In this document: positions 51,334 through 64,000 of the stretch, one piece after another | How the letters are laid out: the number at the start of each line of letters is the position of its first letter | Position numbering within the stretch: position 1 is the first letter of the stretch | DNA from: Brugia malayi | Lineage: Eukaryota > Nematoda > Chromadorea > Rhabditida > Onchocercidae | Assembly: GCF_000002995.4 (NCBI RefSeq) | Contig: NW_025062479.1 | Span: forward strand, 16,736,721 to 16,800,720 | Length of the DNA: 64,000 nt | Direction: 5' to 3' | Notes under the pieces: model-generated | The model's input: the letters and a program-made list of their open reading frames with translations, nothing else | The model's database searches: none | What the model was told of the DNA's origin: nothing | Position numbers and translations under genes: made by a program

Positions 51334-53873
51334 GAATTGGTACTCATCCTATTACATCCATTGATTTTATATGAAAGAGAAAGAGGAAAACATGCTTTCT
51401 GTTAAGAATAGTATTTTGTTGACACTTCACATTCTTTTATTTTATATTTTATGTAAGATATAAACTAAACTCGAAAATTTTAGCCTGATTTCAATTTCAT
51501 CAGATTAAATTTTTATTTCTGACTTCATGCGTGTTTTTATTTGTTGTGTTGGCATTTGGATTTGTTCCTAAATGGTTAATTCATAAAAAATTTCTAATTT
51601 TATGTGAATGAGGTTGAATGATGGGTGTATTTCTCTGTTTTAGTGGAACTGACACTCGGCTTCTACTTGTTTATTTGACAAATGGAATAAAAGATTTTAA
51701 TGATTACCAAATAGATGATCTTTCTTTTCAATGAAACTAACATTTAATAAATAAAAGTTGGAACTTGATAATACCAAATTTGAGATAAAGTGCTATGATA
51801 TTGCCTGTCACTCCTTTTTTCCTGTAAATAATTTCCGAAAGTATAGCGATAATGGCTGTACCATAAATCAATTTTTTGTTGCAATCAGTGGAAGTTTTGT
51901 AGCTAAAAGCTGACCATTAATAGATTGCAGAAAGAATTTGACATGAATTAATGCTCCTTAAACATTATTGAACTCTTTTGAATAAAGTAAATAACATGAT
52001 TCGAATCATTTACGAAATATATATTTGGAATAATTTAAATAGGTCTGAGTAAAGTTTGACCAATTACTTAATTGAAACTACAGTTGAGCTGGAGAACGTT
52101 AGCAATCAAACTTTTATGCGGTTTAATTTTTAACTTATTTTCAGAATTTCTTAACAAATATGGGAATAAGAAGCAGAATTCTTTGAAAAAAAAACTTTAA
52201 AAATCGACAATTTAATAAAGTATGGTGATGTTATGAAATCTGCATTTGCATTACTGACGGAAATTGAATGAGAATAGATTGTTGGAAGTTCAAGATACCA
52301 AGCTGAGAAAAGATAACAGGTTGGATGAAGACGAAAAGTAGAAGTGAAACTGTGTGCTTGGAGAATTGTCTTCTCACATTTGAAGAAAACAACGAAATTG
52401 CAAATATCTCGTATTTATATGCAAGCTGGTAATGTCGAAGATTTAATTAAGAAACTGAAAAAGAATTATGAATAATTTTGAAGTTATGCTTACTATCTTA
52501 TCACAACTAATTTCCCTTTGATATCTCCTTTTCAATCCATCGCTGATTATCAACCGATTCATTATCAATCAATCTTGTTTCAACATAACTACTGGAACAT
52601 ATCTTTTTTCTTTCTGATGCACTTGAAAAGCCATTAACACGTTAGATTTTCAGATGAAACATGAAAATTTTATAAACGGCATCGTCGAAAGTTTGTTGTT
52701 GCTTTTGAATACAGGAATTTTCGCTATCGATTCTATCTGTTCAAGTTTTAACATTTAAAGATTAGTTGCAAATCTGAAATAGACTTTCAAAAATAGTATT
52801 ATTTTTCTGTTCTTTTTTTTTGCAAATTTTAATGTAAAACATGTTATACAATTTTCTTTTACATTTTAATTAACAGCGATTGTACATAATGTGCTTCAGT
52901 TCCTCTTTAGTGTTAGAGTTATATTTGGAAGTTTATATCATAACGAAATATAATTTGATAAGTTTAGTGATCGTTTTCATAAAAATGCAAATGTAAATAG
53001 AAATGTCTAATATTGCATCACTTGCCTTTCCAACACTTTAACTCTTCCGATAAAGTTTCAACTTGGCTAAATAGTTTGAACCGATCTCTTCTCTTTCTCC
53101 TTTTCCTCTCACTCCATGAATTTTTTTATATTTTGCCAAAAAAGAAAAGAAGTTCTTTGCATGATTCATTTGCTAAGTGATATCAAAATTGGAAATGAGC
53201 GAAAGTCAGTCATATCAAACTATGCTTAGTGCGGTTGTGGCACAGCGCAACATTTCTAGCAATTGCACATACATATCCATATGTAAATATCAATTGCACA
53301 ATGAAGTGGCTCACACTGTGTTTATTTTGCAAAAGGGTAATTTCGGAGGTTCCTCGCCATTAATCCTCCAAAATACGTCATTCTCGGCCCACTATTTCGT
53401 GCGCTAATGCTATTGCGTAGATGGTTCTATCATCGATTCACATTTTAAACCAACAAAGCGACTCATTCATTATTTCTATGACTAAATTGTATTAAAATTA
53501 ACTAGAGCAATTCCGTTGCATGCTTTCTGATTGGATGACGGAATTTTTTTTTAAACAATCGGATTATTTTTTTTTTAATGTCAATGATTTACACGTAATT
53601 TTAACTTTAATATCAAGATTTTATTCATTTTCAGAAAGTCTAATTATTCAGAAGTTTTAATCCAGTCTTAAATTACGTATTCTATTCATTTGAGAGGAGA
53701 TGGTCGAAATTATTTTCCTCGTTTTTGGTGTCAAAAATTCTGATATTGTGCGTAATGTAGGATAATTGGAAGTGTTGCACGATGTGAAACTGTGATATGT
53801 TCCAGTTTATCCTCTTCTAATCATTTCTTTATCAGTAATAGATTACAGTTTTCCGAAAGCTAATTTTTTGAAT

Positions 53874-53910
53874 TTCACATACGATGGAATTTTATTTCAT
53901 CGTATGTGAA
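53874..53910. repeat. Hairpin with 13-bp perfect arms, 11-base loop
   Basis: TTCACATACGATG (53874-53886) pairs exactly with CATCGTATGTGAA (53898-53910) around GAATTTTATTT. The flanks are AT-rich and no gene is near. Confidence 0.8.
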
Positions 53911-53997
53911 GGAATAAAAAAAATTATTCGAACTAAATATAAATCACCAGTAGTTCTTCACCAAGATGAATTAATCGAAATAGTTTGGCATCTTAAG

Positions 53998-54103
53998 CCT
54001 TTTTCATACATCTTTCATTGGAAGTAAAATTACTTGTGTCGATAAATATACCTTAAAGAGACTTACGATTATGGCTATTCATGGAAGTGATGTATGAAAA
54101 AGG
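53998..54103. repeat. 106-base element with 15-bp terminal inverted repeats
   Basis: CCTTTTTCATACATC (53998-54012) is exactly complementary to GATGTATGAAAAAGG (54089-54103). Pairing continues inward past one bulge (TTTC/GAAGT). The size and ends fit either a tiny MITE-like element or a miRNA-precursor-sized hairpin. I could not identify a clear target-site duplication. Confidence 0.65.
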
Positions 54104-54972
54104 TTTAAAAAAGTCTGATTTTGACATCATATAGCCAAAATTCGCGTCTACCGTACCAATGGTCAAAATTTTCCTGAATTATTTCCATTTGTTGACTCAT
54201 GCTTTAATTTAAAAACCTTGTATCTCGTCAAATATGACAATCATTTCCTATATTACGAAAAAACAAGCGCATCTAATATCATAATTTGACGAACAGATTT
54301 ATTTTTCCGCAGATATGAACCTCACAGAAACCTGACACTGCAAGAAAAAATTTTCAATCCTGGATGGATCATCAATCACGGGGAAGGGAAATTACTACGC
54401 CGAGAAAAATAATGGAGGCATAGTGGAGAGAAAAGATAGAATATTGAATGAATGTGAATTATTCGATTTCATTCCATTCCATTCACTATTCACAAAAGTG
54501 CTCCCCTTCTCACCTAATGTATAGTAGTCCTTTTCCCAACTGCATAATTTAATCTACATTTCGCTGACATATTTGCTTAATTTGTTGCGTAATCAATCCT
54601 TTTCCCTAGAAGAGGAAAAAACTGCCACTGAATGAGAATGAGGACGAGAAGAAACTATTCATTCGATAGTAATGGCATTTTCATGTTGATTAGGAAATGA
54701 GGGATATTTTGAAGACAGTAGTAGTAGCAACATATCTCCTGGAAGGAATTAATAGTCATTCTATTTGAGATTGAAAAGAGCGACTCGATTCGATCCGATC
54801 CAGTTCAATTCGATGAATTAATGCGAAAGAATGTGCTTTTGTTTAAATAAATGTAATTCATTTATAATGAGCGGAAAATACGACGAAAGAAAATAGAAAT
54901 GAGGATTAAAGGACGCCGGATTCTCCCATTTTTTCTTTCATTTTGTTCATTTTAGTGGCCTTATGTTTACTT

Positions 54973-55188
54973 TTACATATAATCCAATCTGTTTCTCAAT
55001 TTAATGGATCTCTGTTCTATCTTATCACAGCATACTTTGTGACTTAAGCTTGGCTTGGACATTAATACTGGAAGCATAGGACCAAATCGAAAAGCACCCG
55101 CAGTAGTAATAGCAGTAGCAAATAACTTTAGCAACATGCATTTCATATCCTCAGAAACCCGCTGGGACTTCTTCCATGATATCTTCAT
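54973..55188 (-). CDS. Candidate short secreted peptide frame (low support)
   Basis: A minus-strand frame starts with ATG directly after an acceptor-like CATTTCAG and runs 71 codons to TAA. From an internal Met (residue 15) it reads as a possible signal peptide (MKCMLLKLFATAITTAGAF), followed by a short Cys-Cys-containing, basic tail (HKVCCDKIEQRSIKLRNRL). It contains FRFG but no dibasic cleavage site next to it, so it is not a normal FMRFamide-like precursor. I recognise no family. Chance is likely enough that this is only a lead. Confidence 0.2.
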   Translation of the reverse strand: MKISWKKSQRVSEDMKCMLLKLFATAITTAGAFRFGPMLPVLMSKPSLSHKVCCDKIEQRSIKLRNRLDYM

Positions 55189-57329
55189 CTGAAATGAGCA
55201 TGCAATTCAGGCCTGATCATCATGCTTTATTTTGTCTTTTTAGTTCTGGACATTCAATTGCAGAGACTCAAAAGGCTCACAAATCTATAGACAATCACTG
55301 GCTGTGGTAACCATTCCGCTCCTCCTCTTCCTTCTCTCAATGTGATTAGCTGCTGCTCGATAGAAGGCAAATGGTGACATGCATAACGACATTAAGGATG
55401 GAATAGTCATATCCATTTCAAACATATACATTTCTATCGTGTAGAGGCGATGATACAGAGGACCAGAAGCGCACTTAATTTCATCTATTTTACAACCTTC
55501 TTGACCACTATTAACAAGCTTCTAAATTATATCATTATGTTGCTTTCCTTTTCGTAAATAAAGCCTTCGTTATTTCGAATTAGCCTATCTTCTTCCAATA
55601 TTTCAACATCTTTCGAACATTACTTGTCATTCTTAGCATTTTGACAATATAATTAATTTGCTTTGCAGTAACTTCGACTAAGCTTTTGTAAACAACAGCA
55701 TGGAAGTAATGAAATTGATCTTGCTAAGACGAAATGCAAAAAAAAAGATTGCTAAATGCTTTCGCTAAGCTATAATTTTGAAATTCACGTCTAACTTTGA
55801 TTTTTTTTTGACGAATTGAAGGAAATTTTAATTTTTGAATGGACACAAGTTATTTATGCTGTTGTATGATAAAAGATTCAAAAGAAGAAGGAAATCAAAA
55901 GAAGAACAAAAAAAAATATATGATCAGATTAGTGAAATTAATTAGTGAGTTAACAGTTGATCGTTGTAACTTCATATAGCAATATCTAGGAATTAAGAAC
56001 GACTGATAATACATGAACGGGAGAGAATAGGCTATGGCTTTGTAAAAGTTTTAAGTATTTGGCTAGCATTAATTTTGAAATTAAAAAAAATGTGTTCAGT
56101 GAAATTGAATTATGGAAGATGGGGATAATGCCATAAGGATTTATAGGAAAGCGAAAATCTTAGTCTTTCTTTAAATTATCGCATGCAATAATAGGACAAT
56201 AAGTCACTTTTGTTAAACAAATTATTGCACATAAAGTTGTGTCAATTTTGCATTTTATTTATTTATTTTTATTTTATTTTATTTTTGTTTATTTTTTTTT
56301 TGTTAGGAAGGAACAATAAACTATTACCACTGTGACAATGACAATAAGCTTTTTCTTCGAAATCTGCATACAAACAGTTAACCTTCAAATATATTTCTGA
56401 CAGTGTATTATGAATGAAAATTCAAATCTCAACTCAAATTCAAGATTGAGAGATAATAGAATTTACTTATGATATTCCAATGAGTAAATTCTCATTATGT
56501 TATTTCCTCTTCAGAGTATTGCAATGGTAATTTAAGTGCTAAATTTAGTCTTAATGAAATTAAATGATCTTAAAATAGAAAAGAATCATTCCAGTGTATA
56601 AAAATTATTCGCAATGAAAAAATTACACTCCAAATCTCTTAGATTAATTCTCATACTTGTACTTCTTACAGTAACTTCGATAACTCTTTTATATTCGTAC
56701 TTCTGAATTACTCACTAACTTTTCGTCACATTTCCACTTAGGCAAAATCAAAAAATGTAAAGAATACAGATTCATTTACAATCGGTTCAGCACTATTCCA
56801 CTGTGTCCATGGGAAATTCCGGTTAAACAATTTTAGCTTTGTTTAATAAAATTAAAACCAGACAAGCCAAAATCATGTTGTCCCAAAAACCTGTCCTTAG
56901 AAAAAAAAATTCACTAATCAAAGGAACGGTAATTTTTGGGAGGAAAGGTTTTTCAGAAGAAACTGAAATTTTTGCAATAAAATCATTATGTCAAATCATC
57001 TGGAAAAAAATTTTTTTTGAGTAGGAAAAATTTAGCGAAAAGATTGCAAGAAATGCAATGAAGCAAGAAATGAGTGCAATGAAGAAAACAAGCGTTTACC
57101 GCTAATTAACTTGCTGCATGCAATATACTATTTCATTGCAAATGATAATTTTAAATTGGAAAATTGGAAACAACTACAATGAACGCTGACAAACTAAATT
57201 CATATGTGCACAGTTATTGCACAGATATTTTAATAAGCTTGTCATATTTAATTTTTAGTACTATTAGTAACTTTTTTTGTTAGAGCGATATGCACAGTGT
57301 AAGTTTACACGTTATCCATCTTTAATGGT

Positions 57330-57333
<4 letters not shown>

Positions 57334-57362
<29 letters not shown>
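57334..57362. repeat. (GA)n microsatellite
   Basis: About 14 GA units in a row. A (CT)n tract about 330 bases downstream is its complement, so the two could pair as an inverted repeat. Confidence 0.95.
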
Positions 57363-57368
<6 letters not shown>

Positions 57369-57694
57369 AGTTTTTTTCCTTTTTTTCATAGAAGATATTA
57401 CGACAGTTTAGTACTGTAGAAATGAAATTCATTATAAGCACTCAGCTAGTAATATTTCACTTTTTTGTGAATGAAAGTGACAACCTTCTGTGGAAGATAA
57501 CATCTTGCGATGAAAGTAGAAGTGATATCTTTGGACTATTTTGTTTGTATATTAAAAATTACGACGTAATTCTCCCAATTGCTGGTGGATGCTATCACTA
57601 CTACCAGTACCTGTCCTCATTCTTTCCTTCCTTTCTATTTCCGTCGTCCCACTTCGTTTCTTTCCAAAATCCAACGATGTTTTTATGTCTGTCC

Positions 57695-57714
57695 CCTCTC
57701 TCTCTCTCTCTCTC
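57695..57714. repeat. (CT)n microsatellite
   Basis: About ten CT units. It is complementary to the GA tract at 57334-57362. Confidence 0.95.
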
Positions 57715-60700
57715 ATAAGAAATGATTATCAGAGAAGTGGTGATGGCATAACTGTTTCCTTCTCCAAAATTGTTTTTCTTTTTCTTCGAAAGTCTGAGAG
57801 ACATTTTGCTTCCCTTTCATAGTTTATATCTTCAAATATTGAATGTTCAAAGTAGAACTAAGGATTCAAAATACATTTTGAACCCTTCCATCACGAAATG
57901 TTTACCATATCATCGCAAAACTAAGAGTAGAATTATGGTACTATCTGAATAATTCCATTATAAATTATAAAACTAAATTTTCATCAATAAGTTTTGTGAA
58001 GCAAATAATTTCTTTTTTTTTTTTTTTAATTTTATGAACAAAATAAAATCGATTAAATTATGAACATATGAAAAGTGTGAAGTAATTATAATTGTTAAAA
58101 TTACGTATGCATGTGTGTGTATGTCCGTGTATGTGTATGTATGTGTTTAATCATTTTTAACATTTAATGTTTAATCCCTTTCTGTTTACATGTCTGCCAT
58201 TGTCATACCAAACATACGTGTGCGTTGTATGTCAGCTGCGGTTCATTCGTTTCTGCAAATTCAGCAATGACTTACTTTTCGTCTGAAAAAAATGTGTGCT
58301 GTAAAGGATAAAGTTTGACGGAGAATGATGTTCCGTGTGGTCAATTCCGCATTGCCAGCAAATGTTATATTAGTCTATCTTATTATCTGTTAACTTTAGA
58401 TCATATATTAACAAATTTGAATTAAGGTGATGTGATATAGCTCTTTGTGATGAGGTCATTGTGATTTCGGTATCTTTTAGAATTTTTGGAAAATAAACAA
58501 ATTACAGGATTATTTGCCTTTAGTTTAGCGAGATATATACAATGTCGTCATGGTAGTGAAGTACCAGCCTGTGTGCATTTGCGCCCTATGCGTTTTACGT
58601 TTAGTCTTTTTCCATTTACCATGTCCGTTCCATTGCCGCACACATGTAGAGATGCCAAATCGGAAACTAACTTCTCTCTCTCTCTCCCTCGCTGCTGTTA
58701 GTGATCTTATTTCAAAATGATACAACGACAAGGCGGGGAATAGAGAGAGACAAGAAATGGGAGAAAAATTAGAACCGGAAGAGTGGAACTGAGAGAACGG
58801 TGCAATGCACTGAGTGTGGATGATGGGTAGTTGAAATAGGTGCTTGGCTAATGTGTGGGTGGACCATACTAACCGGATGGATCAACGCCGCCACTCAGTG
58901 CTTGCTCCCTTAGTGAAATTGAAAAATGCATATTGTTGTTACACGACCGCCCCACGGTCTGCTACACCTCCACTTCTTCACTTTTATCTTTGTTTTTGTT
59001 TCTTCTTGCTTGTAATAAATAAATATAGGAGCGAGTGAATGAGTGTTGTACTGGCGCTAATGTCCTCAGATGCTGCAATATGATTTGATAGGATTAGGAT
59101 GTGTGGTGCATTCCTTTCAGTCTTCTGTATTTCAAGTTTTGCATTTAGGACTCATCCCTAAGTGTATCTCTATATTTCTCTACTTTACAAATAACGAGGG
59201 AGAGGGAAGGAGAGAAAGGGAGAGAGAGAGATAGGTGAAACCGCAATCGGGAAACATGTTTTCATTTCTCCCGATAATTAAACAAACCCAGATATTTTTA
59301 TTAAATCACTTTTAGTACTGATTATCATCATTAGGAACTGACAGTGACTAGTAAAAAAGCGGAAGAAAAATGTCCTTACAATTCAAACTCCACACATAGT
59401 CATACAGTTACTTTCCACTAACTCTTCTCATTATCATAATTGTCAATTGTCATCAAACCAGACCTTAGAGATATCATCAAATCAAATCGTACAGATACTT
59501 CGTCAACAAAAAAGAGAAAAAAGGATTAAAGGTCCTTATATAAAGTATTTGTAGCATCTATATCAATAGGTCACTGAGTCAGTGGATTAGTAGGTCGAAG
59601 GTAAAAATAAAAAATATTAGTTTTTTCTCTTTTGAAGAGTTTATGTCATAAAGTACTTTGTTAATGGCATACTTCTGATTGACTTCTTTATTTGATTTTT
59701 TGAACTATTTATAAAGTGGGTTTTTGTTGCACATGCAATATTTATGGATGTAAAACGATATGGCATACTAAAACATGTTGGCAATTTTTGAGAGACAATT
59801 TCACATTTAATTTGCATAGAGATGCATGTTTAAATGCATTAGAAACGGAGGAAGAAGGAAAAATTGGAATGATATTTATCAGTTTGGTTGACGGTTGACA
59901 GTCATCAGTATCCGTTCGATATCCCTTCATGCATTTCATAAAATCTTAATGTTACTATCTGACATAATATCTAATATATTCGCCGAAACTGCATGAAAGA
60001 GAAATGAGAAAGAAGCCATCTGTTTGTATCTTTCGTAGTTATTTTAATCATCGGTCCGCTCCTACAGATATTTTAAGGCATTTCTGAGGATTCTATATAT
60101 TGATGTGACTCTATTGACATACTGATGTGATATTGATGTGAGTAAATCTATCATTAAATGCTTAAAATAACAAAGGTATATGTGGTGTGATGTTTTTTGA
60201 GCAACTTCATTGATAAAGTGATTAAATATGTTAAATGCAATCATGTTATGAGTTATGTGGTATTATATACCTTTACATCCTTTCCCTCTCTTTTTTGGCT
60301 CGGTAGCGATGAGATATTCTCAGTTCATATTTTTCCTCCAGCTGGTTAATATTCTCTGAGATTCCTCACAGAATTGTACTACTTTGTGTTAACAAGAGAA
60401 GCCGTAATTTGATCAAAATTTCCGACACATATCTATGCATATCATCCATTCAAACTATGCGACACTTAACTACTCAGATACACGCATATAATTCAGTATA
60501 AGAAGTTCCTTGTTATTATCTAAACATTAATATTATTCACCTTATCCGTTTTATTTCACCAGTTTCATTTTTGTTACATTTTACACAATGTCCACAGATT
60601 TGATTTTTCTTTCATCTACAGATCGGAGATTAAAAAGAGAAAATTTACACCGACGCATATAACGTATGAACAGAATGAAATAGTAAAAAAGAAAATGTAA

Positions 60701-61410
60701 GTAAGCAATTCGAATCGAACCATTCATTTCACATTTGATTAGTTGTGTTGGAACCAAATTGAACTTAACTCTTACTTATTTGTACCGTCTGTTTTTATTA
60801 TATCTTTTTTATCTTTTTTCCAGCATGGAAGAGTGAAGGAAAAAAGAAATTTCTTGAAAATTATTTATGACTTTAACCAAATAGGCAAATAGTTTAAAAT
60901 TTGATTAGGTGATGTTATCACTGATAACGCTGTCCATATGTTCTATTATTATCTGTTAGGAACAAACTCTTGATATATATCGCAGTGCAAGCACTTGCAG
61001 TCATTCTATGATCTTGCATTAAAGCTTCCTCTCTTCTTCGGCCCACATCTTAAGGCTTTTTTCATCATTGAAATTTGAAAATTTTAGATTTAGACAGACT
61101 TGAGCATATCGCTATCGTGTTTCTCTATTCAATCACAGGAATTAATTTTAAACAAGACAGAAGCGCATGAGAAAGATTAGTAAAGTAGAACTGAGAGGGC
61201 CTCGTCATCTCCTACGAATGATAAGATAACCCATTTTGCACTTACTCCTTGCTCTAAAAAATTATCATAAGTTTAGCTGTCCTGTTCCTTTTTTTAATTG
61301 TTTCATAAAAGATGACTATGTCAGTATTAAACCCAGCTGGACTATTTAGATAGCTTGTCTTGATCCGCAGTTCATGATAATTTATTTAAAGTTCTTTCTG
61401 TTCTTTCGAT

Positions 61411-61448
61411 ATTAAATCTAATACATCGTCACTGTTGACGATATGTAT
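61411..61448. repeat. Hairpin with 14-bp arms and a 2-base bulge
   Basis: TCTAATACATCGTC pairs with GACGATATGTATTAGA apart from two unpaired bases (AT) in the second arm, around a 6-base loop ACTGTT. A second small palindrome (ATCATCAGTTGATGAT) follows directly. Confidence 0.7.
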
Positions 61449-63348
61449 TAGATCATCAGTTGATGATCCTCAAGTCGCAATCTTTTTCTTCTCCAAAAAT
61501 ACTAAAAGCAACAAAATTTCAAGCTTTATTCTCTTTATGATACAATAAATTGTGTGTGTGCTTTTTTTTGAAATTTTATGGCTTATTTGCTTGTAACTCT
61601 GTCCTAATTTCTCTGAAATTCCTACTATTCAGTTAAATAACATCGGAATTGCTCGAATCTTTTTTTTCTTTTTTTTACCAACCGATTCTAAATATATTTA
61701 AAAGAAAAATTGTATTTCTTTCTTAATAATTCATTTTATTTTATAAGAGGAGTTACTGAAAAGAGAATCAAAAGGTCACAGTCCAAATGGTTTTGGATGA
61801 TGGGTGATGAGATCAAATCAAAAAGAATAAATTAAACGACTCATTAATCACTTCTGCAATTTGCAACTTAATTTGATACTTGTAATTTGTTGATGCAACT
61901 GTGTTGCAAGTTTTAGCTAAAGTACTACCATTTATGTCCTTGTTTTTAGCTTCCATTCATGCTAATGTTAATTCTTCCTACGTTGGATGATAGTCTTTCC
62001 TGAATTTGTTTTTATTTAGTGGAGTTTACAGATATTTTACATATGAATTATGTCATCTCATAATTTTCTTTTGCAAATTAGGGATAAAGTAGGACTGAGT
62101 ACTTAAATGAAACAATTTACACTTATCTCAGTTGTTGTGCTGTTGTTGCACAATCATCTTTTGGTACTAACTTATATGAGACATGCGCGACAACGTTTGT
62201 AATACGTGATTGCTAACACAGCAACGAAAAGCAAGTATTTATAATGACTAACAAAGACTTGTAAATATCTCTACTATTACGGTGGTATAAAAAATGTTAG
62301 TACACTTGGCGTATTTTATGTTTGTCTCTTACCTTCATATTTAAACCTCCATATCTTCCACAGTAATAGATACGTCTATACATATGAAGCTCTTTGTTTT
62401 CTTTTTAAATCATTCTAGTGCAGACAATTATGATATAGGATGGACAGGTGTGCTTGGCTTGTTTTGCTCGATAAAAACAACACGCTTTATTTCAATTTTG
62501 CAATTGATGCCTAAAAATAAGTCCACTCTTCGCTTCCTCTTTACAACCGCCAACGCCACAACTATTATCATCATTCTCATCGTCTTCGTCATCTTCCCCA
62601 AATTTATACACACACATACATATTTCCAATATTGCCGAACAATTGCATTGAATTTTGTGGATAGGCAAAATTAAAAGAGTGTTGGTTATTGAGAGCTTAT
62701 GCAGGCAAGTACTTTTTTTTAATTTCAATTGTTTTTCCTTTTTTTGTTTAAATGGTGAAATTTAATGAATAAAAAGGGTTGTCCATTGTATAGTGGTGAT
62801 AAATAGATAACGGTAACAAATTCGCTTGATCAGAATGGAGTAATTAATGGCAAAAGCGGTAATGGTGATATTTATTGTGATAACCATCAATAAATTCATT
62901 TTCCACTTTTCAGTTTTCAAAATCATTTCACTTTAATCTATTTTGCAATGCAACTCAATTCCTTCTTTTTTTGTGTCACCATACACATTCATTACTACCA
63001 AGTTTGTACAAGGGAAACGGGGCGGAAAATGTAGAGGACTTACTAGCTTTATCACCAAGTGATTTCTCATTTCCTGCAGACTCCACACACACATCAACTC
63101 TCCAACTTTCTCTTATCGTTAATTTCCGGGAGAAGAGACATGCTATGAACTGCCTCTCTCCTTAGAAAAACACTCTCATTTTTGGCTTTCTTTCCGTTTA
63201 GAGTTGTGGCATATTTGAGTGTAAGCAACAATGCGTTCATTTCATGGAGACTAATTTCTCACCATTCTCCGCTTCCACAAAGAAAGTTACTTAATAAAGG
63301 ATGAAGCATGTAGAAAGAGAGTTAGTTATTAGTTACCGTAGTCGGTAG

Positions 63349-63392
63349 ATTTAACGATGAAGAGGACCCTCCTCTTCATCGCTTCGTTAAAT
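63349..63392. repeat. Hairpin with 12-bp core and extended arms
   Basis: CGATGAAGAGGA pairs with TCCTCTTCATCG around CCC. Beyond a 4-base bulge (CTTC), ATTTAA(C) pairs again with (G)TTAAAT. The stem is G/C-richer than the surroundings. Confidence 0.8.
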
Positions 63393-64000
63393 TAAAAAGC
63401 GTTCATCCTCGTCTTGACGTTGCTTTTGTCGTGGTCGATTCCAGTATCATCCTCTCATTCTTTCTGTTAAACATTCGGCCAATTTTCCTGGAAGGCTGCA
63501 TTTTTTTTTTGGATATAGTTATTTCCTATTTTTGTCGTTGGCTAGCCAAGACAGACGGAGGTTGGAGGACAGAGGCTGAGATAAATGACGGCTCAAATAG
63601 AAAGTTATTGCTGTAGCGTCTCATCCTCCCATCGACGACGACAGGAAAGACACATACAAACTGAGTGGATCCTTCCTCATCACCAGTGATTCATTTCATC
63701 TGTCCAATCCCGTCTATCTCAATTTGACTTGTTAACTAGTTAGTTAGTTAGTACCTAGCAGCTAGCTGAAGTTTCAGTGTAGTCTGAAAAATAATTATTA
63801 ACTTCAGTCATAATCTTCACTTAAGACATGTCTTCTAGGCTATTGCGTAGTAGCTTTCATTATTGTCCAACACTTCCTTACAGTGTTCGAATCTATAAGG
63901 CAACCTTTCATTTAACAGTAATTATTGAAAGTTAGGGTTAAAAGAAAGAAAATTGAAAGACTTTTCCAATTCTCCTTTTTCTTTCTATGTCGGTTATAGC

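Larger units (their letters stand above)
50446..54972. other. Gene-poor intergenic region with hairpins
   Basis: I see no recognisable gene in this AT-rich stretch. It contains three strong inverted repeats, listed separately (51295-51333, 53874-53910 and 53998-54103). A plus frame at 53177-53407 has no family features. Confidence 0.6.
55189..64000. other. Gene-poor region to the right edge
   Basis: No gene was recognised in about 8.8 kb. It holds GA and CT microsatellites (57334-57362 and 57695-57714), a GT-rich tract (about 58105-58145), GA-rich DNA at 59195-59235, and hairpins at about 61411-61448 and 63349-63392. The 62.95-63.7 kb part is less AT-rich and may be regulatory DNA for a gene beyond the edge. 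Confidence 0.5.

Noticed and set aside
62384..63616. Several plus and minus frames near the right edge
   Set aside because: Low-complexity or Ser/Phe/Leu-rich translations without splice chains or motifs; not supported as genes.

Overview
The window is nuclear DNA of a nematode, most likely a clade III parasite of the filarial type. It is AT-rich. Genes are split by mostly short GT-AG introns with nematode TTTTCAG-like acceptors. It carries a nematode cuticle collagen, a FAX-1/NR2E3-type nuclear receptor and a beige/LYST protein, and several genes start just after acceptor-like sequences, as expected with spliced-leader trans-splicing. Species is an inference. I see no bacterial, viral or CRISPR sequence, no tRNA or rRNA, and no autonomous transposon.

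Layout from left to right. 0.3-1.1 kb, minus: a three-exon gene for an unrecognised 121-residue protein. 2.1-2.3 kb, minus: a possible two-exon gene for a 63-residue basic protein. 3.47-3.65 kb, plus: a possible small one-pass membrane protein. 3.8-7.45 kb, plus: a complete 12-exon Hippo-pathway MST/CST kinase with SARAH domain. 9.3-10.8 kb, minus: a cuticle collagen, convergent with the kinase gene. 11.1 kb, minus: an orphan terminal exon. 11.2-17.0 kb: intergenic DNA without a recognisable gene. 17.05-21.6 kb, plus: a complete 10-exon FAX-1/PNR nuclear receptor. 23.6-48.0 kb, minus: one very large gene for a LYST (beige, Chediak-Higashi) homologue, with ConA-like, PH-like, BEACH and WD40 parts. 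48.4-50.2 kb, plus: a complete five-exon PIGC, divergent from the LYST gene across a gap of about 470 bases. 50.3-64 kb: mostly gene-free, with hairpins and microsatellites.

The genes do not form one pathway. They cover Hippo signalling, cuticle structure, neuronal identity, lysosome-related organelle traffic and GPI-anchor synthesis. The most notable non-routine observations are: short duplications that copy an exon end together with its 5' splice site (PIGC and LYST); a collagen junction with no comfortable GT-AG solution; several long, nearly perfect hairpins; and small candidate genes that ordinary ORF searches miss because their exons are short. I found no convincing new multi-gene system.
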